The notes beneath the pieces were generated by a model that was not told where the DNA came from, ran no database searches, and saw nothing but the letters and a program-made list of their open reading frames with translations. From assembly GCF_048771995.1 (NCBI RefSeq), contig NC_133059.1, forward strand, positions 3,151,001 to 3,215,000: a stretch of 64,000 bases of DNA. Direction: 5' to 3'. The number at the start of each line of letters is the position of its first letter. Position 1 is the stretch's first letter. Position numbers and translations under genes: made by a program. The stretch comes from Taeniopygia guttata. Its lineage: Eukaryota; Chordata; Aves; Passeriformes; Estrildidae. This document shows positions 23,901 to 32,822 of the stretch, in pieces.

Positions 23901-26364
23901 CCCAATGTCCCCCAATGTCCCCAATCCCCCCAATGTCCCCAATCCCCCCAATGTCCCCAATGTCCCCAATGTCCCCAATGTCCCCCAATGTCCCCAATGT
24001 CCCCCCAATGTCCCCAATGTCCCCCCAATGTCCCCCAATCCCCCCAATGTCCCCAATCCCCCCAACCCCCCCAATGTCCCCAATGTCCCCAATCCCCCCA
24101 ATGTCCCCAATGTCCCCAATGTCCCCAATGTCCCCAATGTCCCCAATGCCCCAAATGTCCCCAATGTCCCCAAATGTCCCCAAATGTCCCCAGTGCGGAG
24201 GAGGCCGGGCGGTACCTGGAGACCTTCAAGTCCTACGAGCAGAAACCTCCAGATCTGCTGAGGGAACGCGTGGAGCCCGACTTCCTGTCACGGGTGGGTG
24301 TCCCCAAATGTCCCCAATGTCCCCAATGTCCCCAAATGTCCCCAAATGTCCCCAAATGTCCCCTCTGACCGGTGCCACCCCGCAGGTGACCGACTGCCTG
24401 ACCAGTGTCAGAGCCGTGAACAGAACGGACGCACTGAGCCTGATGGGGACATTCGGGGTGAGACATTGGGGACATTTGGGGACATTTGGGGGGATTGGGG
24501 GGATTGGGGGGATTGGGGACATTGGGGACATTGGGGACATTTAGGGACATTGGGGACATTGGGGACATTGGGGGGATTGGGGACATTTGGGGACATTGGG
24601 GACATTGGGGACATTGGGGGGATTGGGGACATTGGGGACATTTGGGACATTTGGGGACATTTGGGGACATTTGGGGACATTGGGGACATTGGGGGGATTG
24701 GGGACATTGGGGACATTGGGGACATTGGGGGGATTGGGGACATTGGGGACATTGGGGGGATTGGGGACATTGGGGGGACATTGGGGACATTGGGGACATT
24801 GGGGACATTGGGGACATTGGGGACATTGGGGACATGGGGGACATTGGGGACATTGGGGGGATTGGGGACATTGGGGACATTGGGGGGATTGGGGACATTG
24901 GGGACATTTGGGGGACATTGGGGACATTGGGGGCATTGGGGGGATTGGGGACATTGGGGGGACATTGGGGACATTTGGGGACATTGGGGACATTGGGGAC
25001 ATTGGGGGACATTTGGGGACATTGGGGACACAATTTGGGACACATTTGGGGACATTTGGGGACATTTGGGGACACCGGGGTGGCTTTGGGGACATTTGGG
25101 GACACTGGGGTGGCTTTGTCACCCGCAGTCGGTGGCAGCAGTGGCGGCCGCGTCCCCTCAGGAGCTGTCGCTGTGTCCCGGAGTGGGGCCGCAGAAGGTG
25201 AGGGCAAAACGGGGCAAAACGGGCAAAAAATGGGCAAAAATGGGAAAATGGGGCAAAAAGGGGCAAGAAACAGGCAAAACGGGGAGGAAAAGGGCAAAAG
25301 GGGCAAAAAATGGGCAAAAAGGGGCAAAATGGGGCAAAATGGGGCAAAAAGGGGAGAAAAAGGGAAAGAAAGGGCAAAAAAAGGGCAAAAAAGGGAGAAA
25401 AAAGGGCAAAAAACGGGCAAAAAAGGGGCAAAAAGGGACAGAAAAACCAAAACTGGGGAAAATGGGGCAAAAATGGAAAAAAGGGGAGGAAAAGGGACAG
25501 AAAGGGGCAAAAAGGGCAAAAATGGGTAAAAAGGGGAGATAAAGGGACAGAAAGGGCAAAAAATGGGTAAAAAGGGCAAAAAATGGGCAAAAATGGGAAA
25601 AAAAGGGGAGGAAAAGGGCAAAAATGGGAAGAAACGGGCAAAAGGGGGAGAAAAAGGGACAGAAAGGGCAAAAAATGGGGCAAAAAGGGGAGGAAAAGGG
25701 AAAAAAATGGAGCAAAAATGGGCAAAAAGGGGAGAAAAAGTGACAGAAAGGGGCAAAAAGGGGCAAAAATGGGCAAAAAGGGGAGAAAAGGGGACAGAAA
25801 GGGGCAAAATGGGCAAAAAGGGGTAAAAAGGGGAGAAAAGGGGACAGAAATGGGCAAAATGGGGCAAAAATGGAAAAAGGGGGGAAGGGACAGAAAGGGG
25901 GAAATGGGGCAAAAAGGGCAAAAAATGGGCAAAAAGGGGAGAAAAAGGGACAGAAAGGGGCAAAATGGGGCAAAAATGGGAGAAAAAAGGGCAAAAAGGG
26001 GCAAAAATGGGACAAAAAGGGATAAAAATTGATAAAGAGGGGATAAAAAGGGGAGAAAAAGGGACAGAAAGGGCAAAATGGGGCAAAAATAGACAAAAAA
26101 GGGCAGAAAAAGGGGCAAAATGGGACAAAAAAGACACAAAAAAGGGCAGAAAAAGGGGCAAAATGGGAGAAAAAAGAGACAAAAAGGGGCAGAAAAAGGG
26201 ACAGGGAGGGACAGAGAGGGGACAGGGAGGGACGGACGTGGGGACAGACATGGGGACAGCAGCAGCGTCCTCCTGTCCCTTTGTCCCTTTGTCCCTTTGT
26301 CCCCACCCAGGCCAAGCGACTCTTCGATGTCCTGCACGAGCCGTTCCTCAAGAGCCCCCGATGA
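14808..26364 (+). CDS. ERCC1: ERCC1, DNA excision repair protein (XPF partner), 9 coding exons
   Basis: Non-catalytic subunit of the XPF-ERCC1 structure-specific nuclease, which makes the 5' incision in nucleotide excision repair and acts in interstrand crosslink repair. Exons: 14808-14918, 15440-16417, 17135-17238, 19295-19394, 22714-22790, 24194-24293, 24386-24457, 25129-25197 and 26311-26364. They total 1665 nt, giving 554 residues against 297 in human. The central domain runs from [19 protein letters not shown] to the middle exons, and the equivalents of human Asn110, Tyr145 and Tyr152 (XPA contacts) are present. The C-terminal double helix-hairpin-helix spans exons 7-9 ([24 protein letters not shown]), with the XPF-binding Phe in HEPF. 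The extra length is one in-frame coding array in exon 2. All introns are minisatellite. Exons 6-9 are duplicated downstream. Confidence 0.93.
14919..15439. repeat. GGAACGGGACCGGGAACCGA array, ERCC1 intron 1
   Basis: 6-bp GGAACC/GGGACC units, related to the leader and exon-2 arrays. It contains a 118-bp higher-order duplication, and ends in GTGTCCCGGTGTGACCGGAA units before the acceptor. Confidence 0.85.
15440..16417 (+). CDS. ERCC1: ERCC1 coding exon 2 with in-frame Arg/Asp/Asn/Gln repeat expansion
   Basis: 978 nt, phase 0 at both ends, acceptor CAACAG at 15434-15439, donor GTGGGC at 16418. It starts VPSLFRAS and then SYAEFVVRG, matching human AKPLFRS and YAEYAIS. It ends [15 protein letters not shown], matching human KPGAKSNSIIVSPRQ. 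Human has all of this in one exon with about 30 residues between. Here roughly 259 residues of RDRDQN-type repeat lie between, with no stop. The peptide [15 protein letters not shown], resembling human CPTGSEPLAGETP, occurs twice inside the repeat. An intron hidden within the array cannot be excluded. Confidence 0.8.
15572..16345 (+). repeat. Coding GGGACCGGGATCAGAACC array in ERCC1 exon 2
   Basis: Units in multiples of 6 bp, so the frame is always kept. In the ERCC1 frame it encodes RD, RN, QN and EQ dipeptides. Two copies of a 50-bp non-array block ([10 protein letters not shown]) are at 15660-15711 and 15917-15962. Confidence 0.85.
16418..17134. repeat. ERCC1 intron 2: TATCGCGACA array
   Basis: About 17 units of 30-56 bp, each with CATATCGCGACA and GGGGGCGTGTCCC, many with CTTGTCACACG. 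Extremely CpG-rich, with a palindromic TCGCGA in every unit. Confidence 0.9.
17135..17238 (+). CDS. ERCC1: ERCC1 coding exon 3 (start of XPA-binding domain)
   Basis: 104 nt, phase 0 in and 2 out. It encodes [19 protein letters not shown] then [15 protein letters not shown], nearly identical to human. Acceptor CCCCCAG ends at 17134, and donor GTGAGT starts at 17239. The Asn of RGN is the XPA-contact Asn110 equivalent. Confidence 0.95.
17239..19294. repeat. ERCC1 intron 3: CCCAGGTGTG array
   Basis: Over a hundred units of CCCAGGTGTGCC with CCCCCAGGTACC, CCCAGCTGTC and AAAATATCCC variants. The first unit grows out of the donor itself (CAG|GTGAGTGCCCAGGTGTG). Confidence 0.9.
19295..19394 (+). 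CDS. ERCC1: ERCC1 coding exon 4
   Basis: 100 nt. Acceptor GTGCCAG ends at 19294, so AG plus C makes Ser, followed by [18 protein letters not shown] and then [15 protein letters not shown]. Donor GTGAGG is at 19395, phase 0 out. Both XPA-contact tyrosines are kept. The last 24 nt (19371-19394) are preceded by CTCCAG inside the exon and recur nine times in the next intron. Confidence 0.95.
19395..22713. repeat. ERCC1 intron 4: TTGTCATTGTCACC array with nine exon-4 edge copies
   Basis: CATTGTCACCTT units. Copies of the last 24 nt of exon 4 with CTCCAG before and GTGAGG after lie at 20286-20309, 20656-20679, 20955-20978, 21111-21134, 21256-21279, 21570-21593, 21733-21756, 21898-21921 and 22095-22118. 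22,505-22,700 is a CACCTGTCCC sub-array. Confidence 0.9.
22714..22790 (+). CDS. ERCC1: ERCC1 coding exon 5
   Basis: 77 nt, acceptor CCCCAG ending 22713, donor GTACGG at 22791. It encodes [19 protein letters not shown] then TLLLAW and two bases of a Ser codon, matching human KDPQQALKELAKMCILADC. Confidence 0.95.
22791..24193. repeat. ERCC1 intron 5: CCCCAAATGT then CCCCAATGT array
   Basis: 9-12 bp units. After about 23,565 the unit is CCCCAATGT with CCCCAATCC variants, the reverse complement of the intron-7 unit. Confidence 0.9.
24194..24293 (+). CDS. ERCC1: ERCC1 coding exon 6, copy 1
   Basis: 100 nt, acceptor CCCCAG ending 24193, donor GTGGGT at 24294. It encodes [19 protein letters not shown] then [14 protein letters not shown], matching human [19 protein letters not shown]. 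It lies in the loop between two inverted intron arrays. Confidence 0.95.
24386..24457 (+). CDS. ERCC1: ERCC1 coding exon 7, copy 1
   Basis: 72 nt, phase 0 at both ends, acceptor CCCGCAG ending 24385, donor GTGAGA at 24458. It encodes [19 protein letters not shown] then MGTFG, the first helix-hairpin-helix. Its final bases read almost like the repeat unit that fills the next intron. Confidence 0.95.
24458..25128. repeat. ERCC1 intron 7: GGGGACATT array
   Basis: GGGGACATT units with GGGGGGATT variants, complementary to intron 5. They start directly from the exon-7 end. Confidence 0.9.
25129..25197 (+). CDS. ERCC1: ERCC1 coding exon 8, copy 1
   Basis: 69 nt, phase 0 at both ends, acceptor CCCGCAG ending 25128, donor GTGAGG at 25198. 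It encodes [19 protein letters not shown] then GPQK, the start of the second helix-hairpin-helix. Confidence 0.95.
25198..26290. repeat. ERCC1 intron 8: purine-rich GGGGCAAAAA array
   Basis: GGGCAAAAA, GGGGAGAAAAAGGGACAGAAA and related units, almost free of T and with few C. It ends in TGTCCCTTTGTCCC, the pyrimidine tract of exon 9. Confidence 0.9.
26311..26364 (+). CDS. ERCC1: ERCC1 coding exon 9, copy 1, with stop
   Basis: 54 nt, acceptor CACCCAG ending 26310. It encodes [17 protein letters not shown] and TGA at 26362-26364. The Phe of HEPF is the residue whose human counterpart (Phe293) is needed for XPF binding. Confidence 0.95.
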   Translation, partial: AKRLFDVLHEPFLKSPR

Positions 26365-27163
26365 GCCCCGAAAATGACCCAAATCCCCCCAAAAATCCCC
26401 CCAAAATGCCCCAAAAATCCCCAAAAATAGTCACAAAAAACCCCCAAAATGCCCCGAAAATCCCCCAAAAAATCCCTCAAAATCTATCAAAAAAGTCCCC
26501 CAAAATGCCAAAAAATATTCACAAAAAATCCCCCCAAATGCCCCAAAATTCCCCCCAAAAAAACCCCAAAAGAATCCCTCAAAATCTACCAAAAAAAATC
26601 CCCCAAAATGCCCCAAAATTCCCCCCCCAAAACCCCCAAAAGAATCCCTCAAAATCTACCAAAAAAATCCCCCAAAATGCCCCCAAAAATCCCAAAAAAT
26701 ATCCCCCAAAAAACCCCAAAATCCCCAAAAAATCACCAAAAAAATCCCTCAAAATCTACCAAAAAAAAAAAATCCCCAAAAAATATCCCCAAAAATATCC
26801 CCAAAAAATCCCCCAAAATGCCCCGAAAATCCCCCCAAAATCTCCCCAAAAATCGCCCAAAATCCCCAAGAAATCACAGAAACCCCCAAATATATCTCCA
26901 AAAATCCCTCCAAAATTCTCCAAATACCCAAAATCCCACTAAAAATCCCAAAATCCCCAAAAATCGCCCAAAATCCCCCAGAAAATCCCTCAAAAATTCC
27001 TCCAATACCCCAAAATCCCCAAAAAATCCCCCAAAAATTCCTCCAATACCCCAAAATCCCCCCAAAATCCCCAAAATACCCCCAAAAATCCCCAAAAAAT
27101 CCCTCCAAAATGCCCCAAAAACCCCAAAAATTCCCCCCAAATCCCTTTATTTTTTGTAATAAA
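26365..27163 (+). other. ERCC1: ERCC1 3' UTR, copy 1 (CCCCAAAAATCCC array)
   Basis: About 780 nt of C/A-rich tandem repeat (units such as CCCCAAAATGCCCC and CTCAAAATCTACCAAAAAA) running to AATAAA at 27158-27163. It has no coding features. Confidence 0.7.
27146..27163. terminator. Two-way poly(A) signal, copy 1
   Basis: AATAAA on the plus strand at 27158-27163 serves ERCC1 copy-1 transcripts. TTTATT at 27146-27151 is AATAAA on the minus strand. It is identical in sequence to the element at 32150-32167. Confidence 0.65.
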
Positions 27164-27233
27164 GAACATTTAATGGTGCCAGAGGTGACACAGGTGACAC
27201 AGGTGGCACAGGTGACACAGGTGACACTCGGGG

Positions 27234-27352
27234 TCACTCCTGCTCCTCCCGCTTCTGCTTCTTCCTCTTCTTCCTCTTCTTCCTCTTCCTCGGGGGGTCC
27301 TCGTGTCCCCAAGTGCCACCTCGGTGTCCCCAGGTGCCATTTCGGTGTCCCC
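27234..27352 (-). pseudogene. Stranded copy of the POLR1G C-terminal end
   Basis: Reads [19 protein letters not shown] and TGA (27236-27234) on the minus strand, like the end of the real gene at 32,247. It then runs through two units of the 21-bp POLR1G repeat and stops abruptly in the ERCC1 intron-5 array. It marks the junction of the tandem duplication. It has a short internal deletion relative to the real gene and no upstream exons. Confidence 0.75.
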
Positions 27353-27908
27353 ATGTCCCCAATGTCCCCAATGTCCCCAATGTCCCCAATGCCCCCAATG
27401 TCCCCAATGTCCCCGATGTCCCCAATCCCCCCAATGTCCCCCCAATGTCCCCAATCCCCCCAATGTCCCCAATGACCCCAATGTCCCCGATGTCCCCAAT
27501 GTCCCCAATGTCCCCGATGTCCCCCCAATGTCCCCCAATGTCCCCAATCCCCCCAATGTCCCCAATCCCCCCAATGTCCCCCAATGTCCCCAACCCCCCC
27601 GATGTCCCCAATGTCCCCAATGTCCCCAATGTCCCCAATGTCCCCCCAATGTCCCCCAATGTCCCCAATCCCCCAAATGCCCCCAATGTCCCCAATGTCC
27701 CCAATGTCCCCAATGTCCCCAATGTCCCCAATCCCCCCAATGTCCCCAATGTCCCCAATCCCCCCAATGTCCCCAAATGTCCCCAATGTCCCCAATGTCC
27801 CCAATGTCCCCAGTGTCCCCAATGTCCCCCCAATGTCCCCAATGTCCCCAAATGTCCCCAAATGTCCCCAAATGTCCCCAATGTCCCCAATGTCCCCAAT
27901 GTCCCCAG
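27353..27908. repeat. CCCCAATGT array, duplicate of the intron-5 end
   Basis: Same unit and variants as 23,565-24,193. It begins at the duplication junction with POLR1G sequence. Confidence 0.9.
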
Positions 27909-28008
27909 TGCGGAGGAGGCCGGGCGGTACCTGGAGACCTTCAAGTCCTACGAGCAGAAACCGCCGGATCTGCTGAGGGAACGCGTGGAGCCCGACTTCC
28001 TGTCACGG
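27909..28008 (+). CDS. ERCC1: ERCC1 exon 6, duplicate copy
   Basis: Same 100-nt exon as 24194-24293 with two synonymous differences (CCT CCA to CCG CCG). Acceptor and GTGGGT donor are intact. It belongs to the second copy of the gene's 3' end. Confidence 0.9.
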
Positions 28009-28134
28009 GTGGGTGTCCCCAAATGTCCCCAAATGTCCCCAAATGTCCCCAAATATCCCCAGGTGTCACCCCAGGGTCCCCAATGCCCCCAGTGTCACCA
28101 AATGTCCCCAAATATCCCCAATGAATGTCCCCAG

Positions 28135-28165
28135 GGAGCGCGTGGAGCCCGACTTCCTGTCACGG
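28135..28165 (+). pseudogene. Partial extra copy of ERCC1 exon 6 (last 31 nt)
   Basis: GGAGCGCGTGGAG onward to CACGG, preceded by CCCCAG and followed by donor GTGGGT. At 31 nt it has the same phase as the 100-nt exon, so it could in principle be spliced in its place as a shortened exon. It exists only in the second copy of the duplication. Confidence 0.75.
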
Positions 28166-28248
28166 GTGGGTGTCCCCAAATGTCCCCAAATGTCCCCAAT
28201 GTCCCCAAGTGTCCCCAAATGTCCCCTCTGACCGGTGCCACCCCGCAG

Positions 28249-28320
28249 GTGACCGACTGCCTGACCAGTGTCAGAGCCGTGAACAGAACGGACGCGCTGA
28301 GCCTGATGGGGACATTCGGG
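28249..28320 (+). CDS. ERCC1: ERCC1 exon 7, duplicate copy
   Basis: 72 nt with one synonymous change (GCA to GCG) against 24386-24457. Acceptor CCCGCAG and donor GTGAGA are intact. Confidence 0.9.
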
Positions 28321-29584
<1,264 letters not shown>

Positions 29585-29594
29585 TCACCCGCAG

Positions 29595-29663
29595 TCGATG
29601 GCAGCAGTGGCGGCCGCGTCCCCTCAGGAGCTGTCGCTGTGTCCCGGAGTGGGGCCGCAGAAG
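29595..29663 (+). CDS. ERCC1: ERCC1 exon 8, duplicate copy
   Basis: 69 nt; one change makes the second codon Met (SMAAV) instead of Val. Splice sites are intact. This is the only amino-acid difference between the two sets of exons. Confidence 0.9.
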
Positions 29664-30900
29664 GTGAGGGGAAAATGGGGCAAAACGGGCAAAAAACGGG
29701 CAAAAAACGGGCAAAATGGGGAAAAATTGGGCAAAAAATGGGGCAAAACGGGCAAGAAACGGGCAAAACGGGCAAAAAGGGGCAAAAATGGGAAAAAAAG
29801 GGGAGGAAAAGGGCAAAAATGGGAAGAAATGGGCAAAAAGGGGAGAAAAAGGGACAGAAAGGGCAAAAATGGGAGAAAAAGGGGCAAAAATGGGGGAAAA
29901 AGGGCAAAAAGGGGCAAAACGGGGCAAAACCGGCAAGAAACGGGCAAAACAGGGAAAAAAGGGGCAAAATGGGGCAAAAAGGAGCAAAAATGGAAAAAAA
30001 GGGGGGGAAAAGGGACAGAAAGGGGCAAAACGGGGCAAAACCGGCAAAAAAACGGGCAAAAAGGGGCAAAATGGGGCAAAATGGGGCAAAACCGGCAAAA
30101 AACGGGCAAAAAGGGGCAAAAAGGGGAAAAATGGGGCGAAGACGGAAGAAAAGGCACAGAAAGGGCAAAAAAACAGGGCAAAAATGGGCAAAAAGGGCAA
30201 AAAAGGGGCAAATAATGGGCAAAAAGGGGAGGAAAGGGGACAGAAATGGGCAAAATGGGGCAAAAAGGAGCAAAAATGGAAAAAAGGGGGGGAAGGGACA
30301 AAAAGGGGCAAAAATGGGAGAAAACGGGGCAAAAAAGGGGAGAAAAAGGGGAGAAAATTAGCAAAAAGGGGCAAAAATGGGCAAACATGGAAAAAAAGGG
30401 GAGAAAAAGGGACAGAAAGGGGCAAAATGGGGCAATAAGGGGCAAAATTAGGCAAAACTGGGAGAAAAAGGGGCAACATGGGGCAAAAATGGGAGAAAAA
30501 GGGGCAAAAAGGGGAGAAAAAGGGACAGAAAGGGGGAAAAAGGGGCAAAAAAACGGCAAAAAGGGGAGGAAAAGGGCAAAAAGGGCAAAAATGGGAGAAA
30601 AGGGGGCAAAAATGGGGCAAAAAGGGACAAAATAGGGCAGAAAGGGGAGAAAAGGGCAAAATGGGGCAAAAAAGGGACAAAAAGGGACAGGGAGGGAGAA
30701 AAAGGGAATAAAAGGGGATAAAAAGGGAATAAAAAGGGGCCAAAACGGGCAGAAAGGGGCAAAAATGGGCAAAAAGGGGAGAAAAAGGGACAAAAATGGA
30801 CAAAAAGAGACAAAAAGGGACAGAAAGGGACAGGGAGGGGACAGGGAGGGGACAGACATGGGGACAGCAGCAGCGTCCTCCTGTCCCTTTGTCCCTTTGT
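29664..30900. repeat. Purine-rich GGGGCAAAAA array, duplicate intron 8
   Basis: Same unit family as 25,198-26,290, with an independent unit order. Confidence 0.9.
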
Positions 30901-30918
30901 CCCTTTGTCCCCAACCAG

Positions 30919-30972
30919 GCCAAGCGACTCTTCGATGTCCTGCACGAGCCGTTCCTCAAGAGCCCCCGATGA
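30919..30972 (+). CDS. ERCC1: ERCC1 exon 9, duplicate copy, with stop
   Basis: Identical in all 54 coding bases to 26311-26364, including TGA at 30970-30972. It is followed by a longer version (about 1.2 kb) of the same repeat-rich 3' untranslated region. Confidence 0.9.
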   Translation, partial: AKRLFDVLHEPFLKSPR

Positions 30973-32167
30973 GCCCCGAAAATGGCCCAAATCCCCCCAA
31001 AAAATCCCCCCAAAATGCCCCAAAAATCCCCAAAAATAGCCACAAAAAATTCCCCAAAATGCCCCGAAAATCCCCAAAAAATCCCTCAGAATCTACCAAA
31101 AAAAAATCCCCAAAAATGCCCCAAAAATCCCAAAAAATATCCACAAAAAATCCTCCAAAATGCCCCAAAAATCCCAAAAAATAGCCACAAAAAATCCCTC
31201 CAAAATGCCCCGAAAATCCCCCAAAAAATCCCTCAGAATCTGTCAAAAAAGTCGCACAAAATGCCACAAAAATCCCAAAAAATATCCCCCAAAAAACCCC
31301 AAAATGCTCTGAAAATCCCCAAAAAAAGCCCTCAAAATCTACCAAAAAAGTCCCCCAAAATGCCCCAAAAATCCCAAAAAATATCCCCCCAAAAAACCCC
31401 AATATGCCCCAAAAATCCCAAAAAAACCACCAAAGGAATCCCTCAAAATCTACCAAAACAAATCTGCCAAAATGCCCCAAAAAATCCGAAAAATTATCCC
31501 CAAAAAATCCCCCCAAAATCCCCCAAAATCCCAAAAAAACCCCACCAAAAAAACCCTCAAAATCTACCAAAAAAGTCTCCCAAAATGCCCCAAAAATCCC
31601 AAAAATATCCACAAAAAATCCTCCAAAATGTCCTGAAAATCCCCAAAAAAATCCCTCAAAATCTACCAAAAAAAATCCCCCAAATGTCCCTAAAAATCCC
31701 CCAAAAAATCCCTCAAAATCTACCAAAAAATTTCCCCAAAATGCCCCAAAAAATCCCAAGAAGTATCCCCCCAAAAATCCCCCAAATGCCCCAAAATTCC
31801 CCCCAAAAAACCCCAAAAGAATCCTTCAAAATCTACCAAAAAAATCCCTCAAAATGCCCCAAAAATCCCAAGAAATATCCCAAAAAAAATCCCCCCAAAA
31901 TCCCCCAAAACCCCCCCAAAAAATCACTCAGAATCTACCAAAATAAAATCCCCCAAAATGCCCCAAAACATCCCAAAAAATATCCCCCAAAAATCCCCCA
32001 AAATGCCCCAAAACCCCAAAATCCCCAAAAATCCCCTAAAAATTCCTCCAATACCCAAAAATCCCCAAAAAATCCCCCAAATCCCCCAAAAATCCCCCAA
32101 AAATCCCTCCGAAATGCCCCAAAAACCCCAAAAATCCCCCCAAAACCCCTTTATTTTTTGTAATAAA
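30973..32167 (+). other. ERCC1: ERCC1 3' UTR, copy 2
   Basis: About 1.18 kb of the same repeat as 26365-27140, expanded in unit number, ending at AATAAA 32162-32167. The first 100 bases are nearly identical to copy 1, which supports recent duplication followed by array length change. Confidence 0.7.
32150..32167. terminator. Two-way poly(A) signal between ERCC1 and POLR1G
   Basis: Plus-strand AATAAA at 32162-32167 ends ERCC1. Minus-strand AATAAA (TTTATT at 32150-32155) lies 92 bp past the POLR1G stop. Cleavage 10-30 nt beyond each would make the two mRNAs overlap by a few tens of bases. ERCC1 and CD3EAP also overlap tail-to-tail in mammals. Confidence 0.65.
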
Positions 32168-32246
32168 GAACATTTAATGGTGACACAGGTGACAGAGGTG
32201 ACACAGGTGACACAGGTGACAGAGGTGACACAGGTGACACTCGGGG

Positions 32247-32822
32247 TCACTCCTGCTCCTCCCGCTTCTGCTTCTTCCTCTTCTTCCTCTTCCTCGGGGG
32301 CTCCTCGGGGGTCCGGGGCCCTCTCGGGGCTCTGTCCCCGCGGGTGGCACCGTCCCCGTGTCCCCAGGTGCCACCTCGGTGTCCCCAGGTGCCATTTCGG
32401 TGTCCCCAGATGCCACCTCGGTGTCCCCAGGTGCCATTTTGGTGTCCCCAGGTGTCATCTTGGTGTCCCCAGGTGCCACCTCGGTGTCCCCAAGTGCCAT
32501 CTTGGTGTCCCCAAGTGCCACCCGGGCCGTCCTGGCGTCCCCAGGTGCCACCTCGGTGTCCCCAGGTGCCACCCGGGCCGTCCCCGGTGTCCCCCCGAAG
32601 CTGCGGGCGATGCTCAGGGACCCCCGCAGGGGGGGGGCGCAGCCCAGGGCCCCCCCCGGGGACATTGGGGACAGCAGGAGGGGACAGTCCCCTGTCCCCG
32701 GGCCACCCCGCAGCACCCACAGCTCGCCGGTGTCACCCGTGTCACCGCTGTCACCGCTGTCACCGTCACCGGGGGGACGGAGCCGCTCGAGGCCGTCCAG
32801 GGGCACCGGGCAGCCCTCGAGG
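32247..32822 (-). CDS. POLR1G: POLR1G last exon
   Basis: The acceptor CCCCCCAG precedes 32822. C joins the AG of exon 3 to make Ser, then LEGCPVPLDGLERLRPPG, ELWVLRGGPGTGDCPLLLSP and SLSIARSFGGTPGTA, in good agreement with human. A 21-bp array (heptapeptide GDTEVAP in this frame) follows at about 32355-32590. The Lys-rich terminus [20 protein letters not shown] with TGA 32249-32247 is in another frame. Which end is translated is open. Confidence 0.65.

Noticed and set aside
22153-24544. Met-Ser-Pro-Asn-Val-Pro rich frames over ERCC1 introns
   Set aside because: CCCCAATGT and CCCCAAATGT arrays; they cross true ERCC1 exons in the wrong frame.
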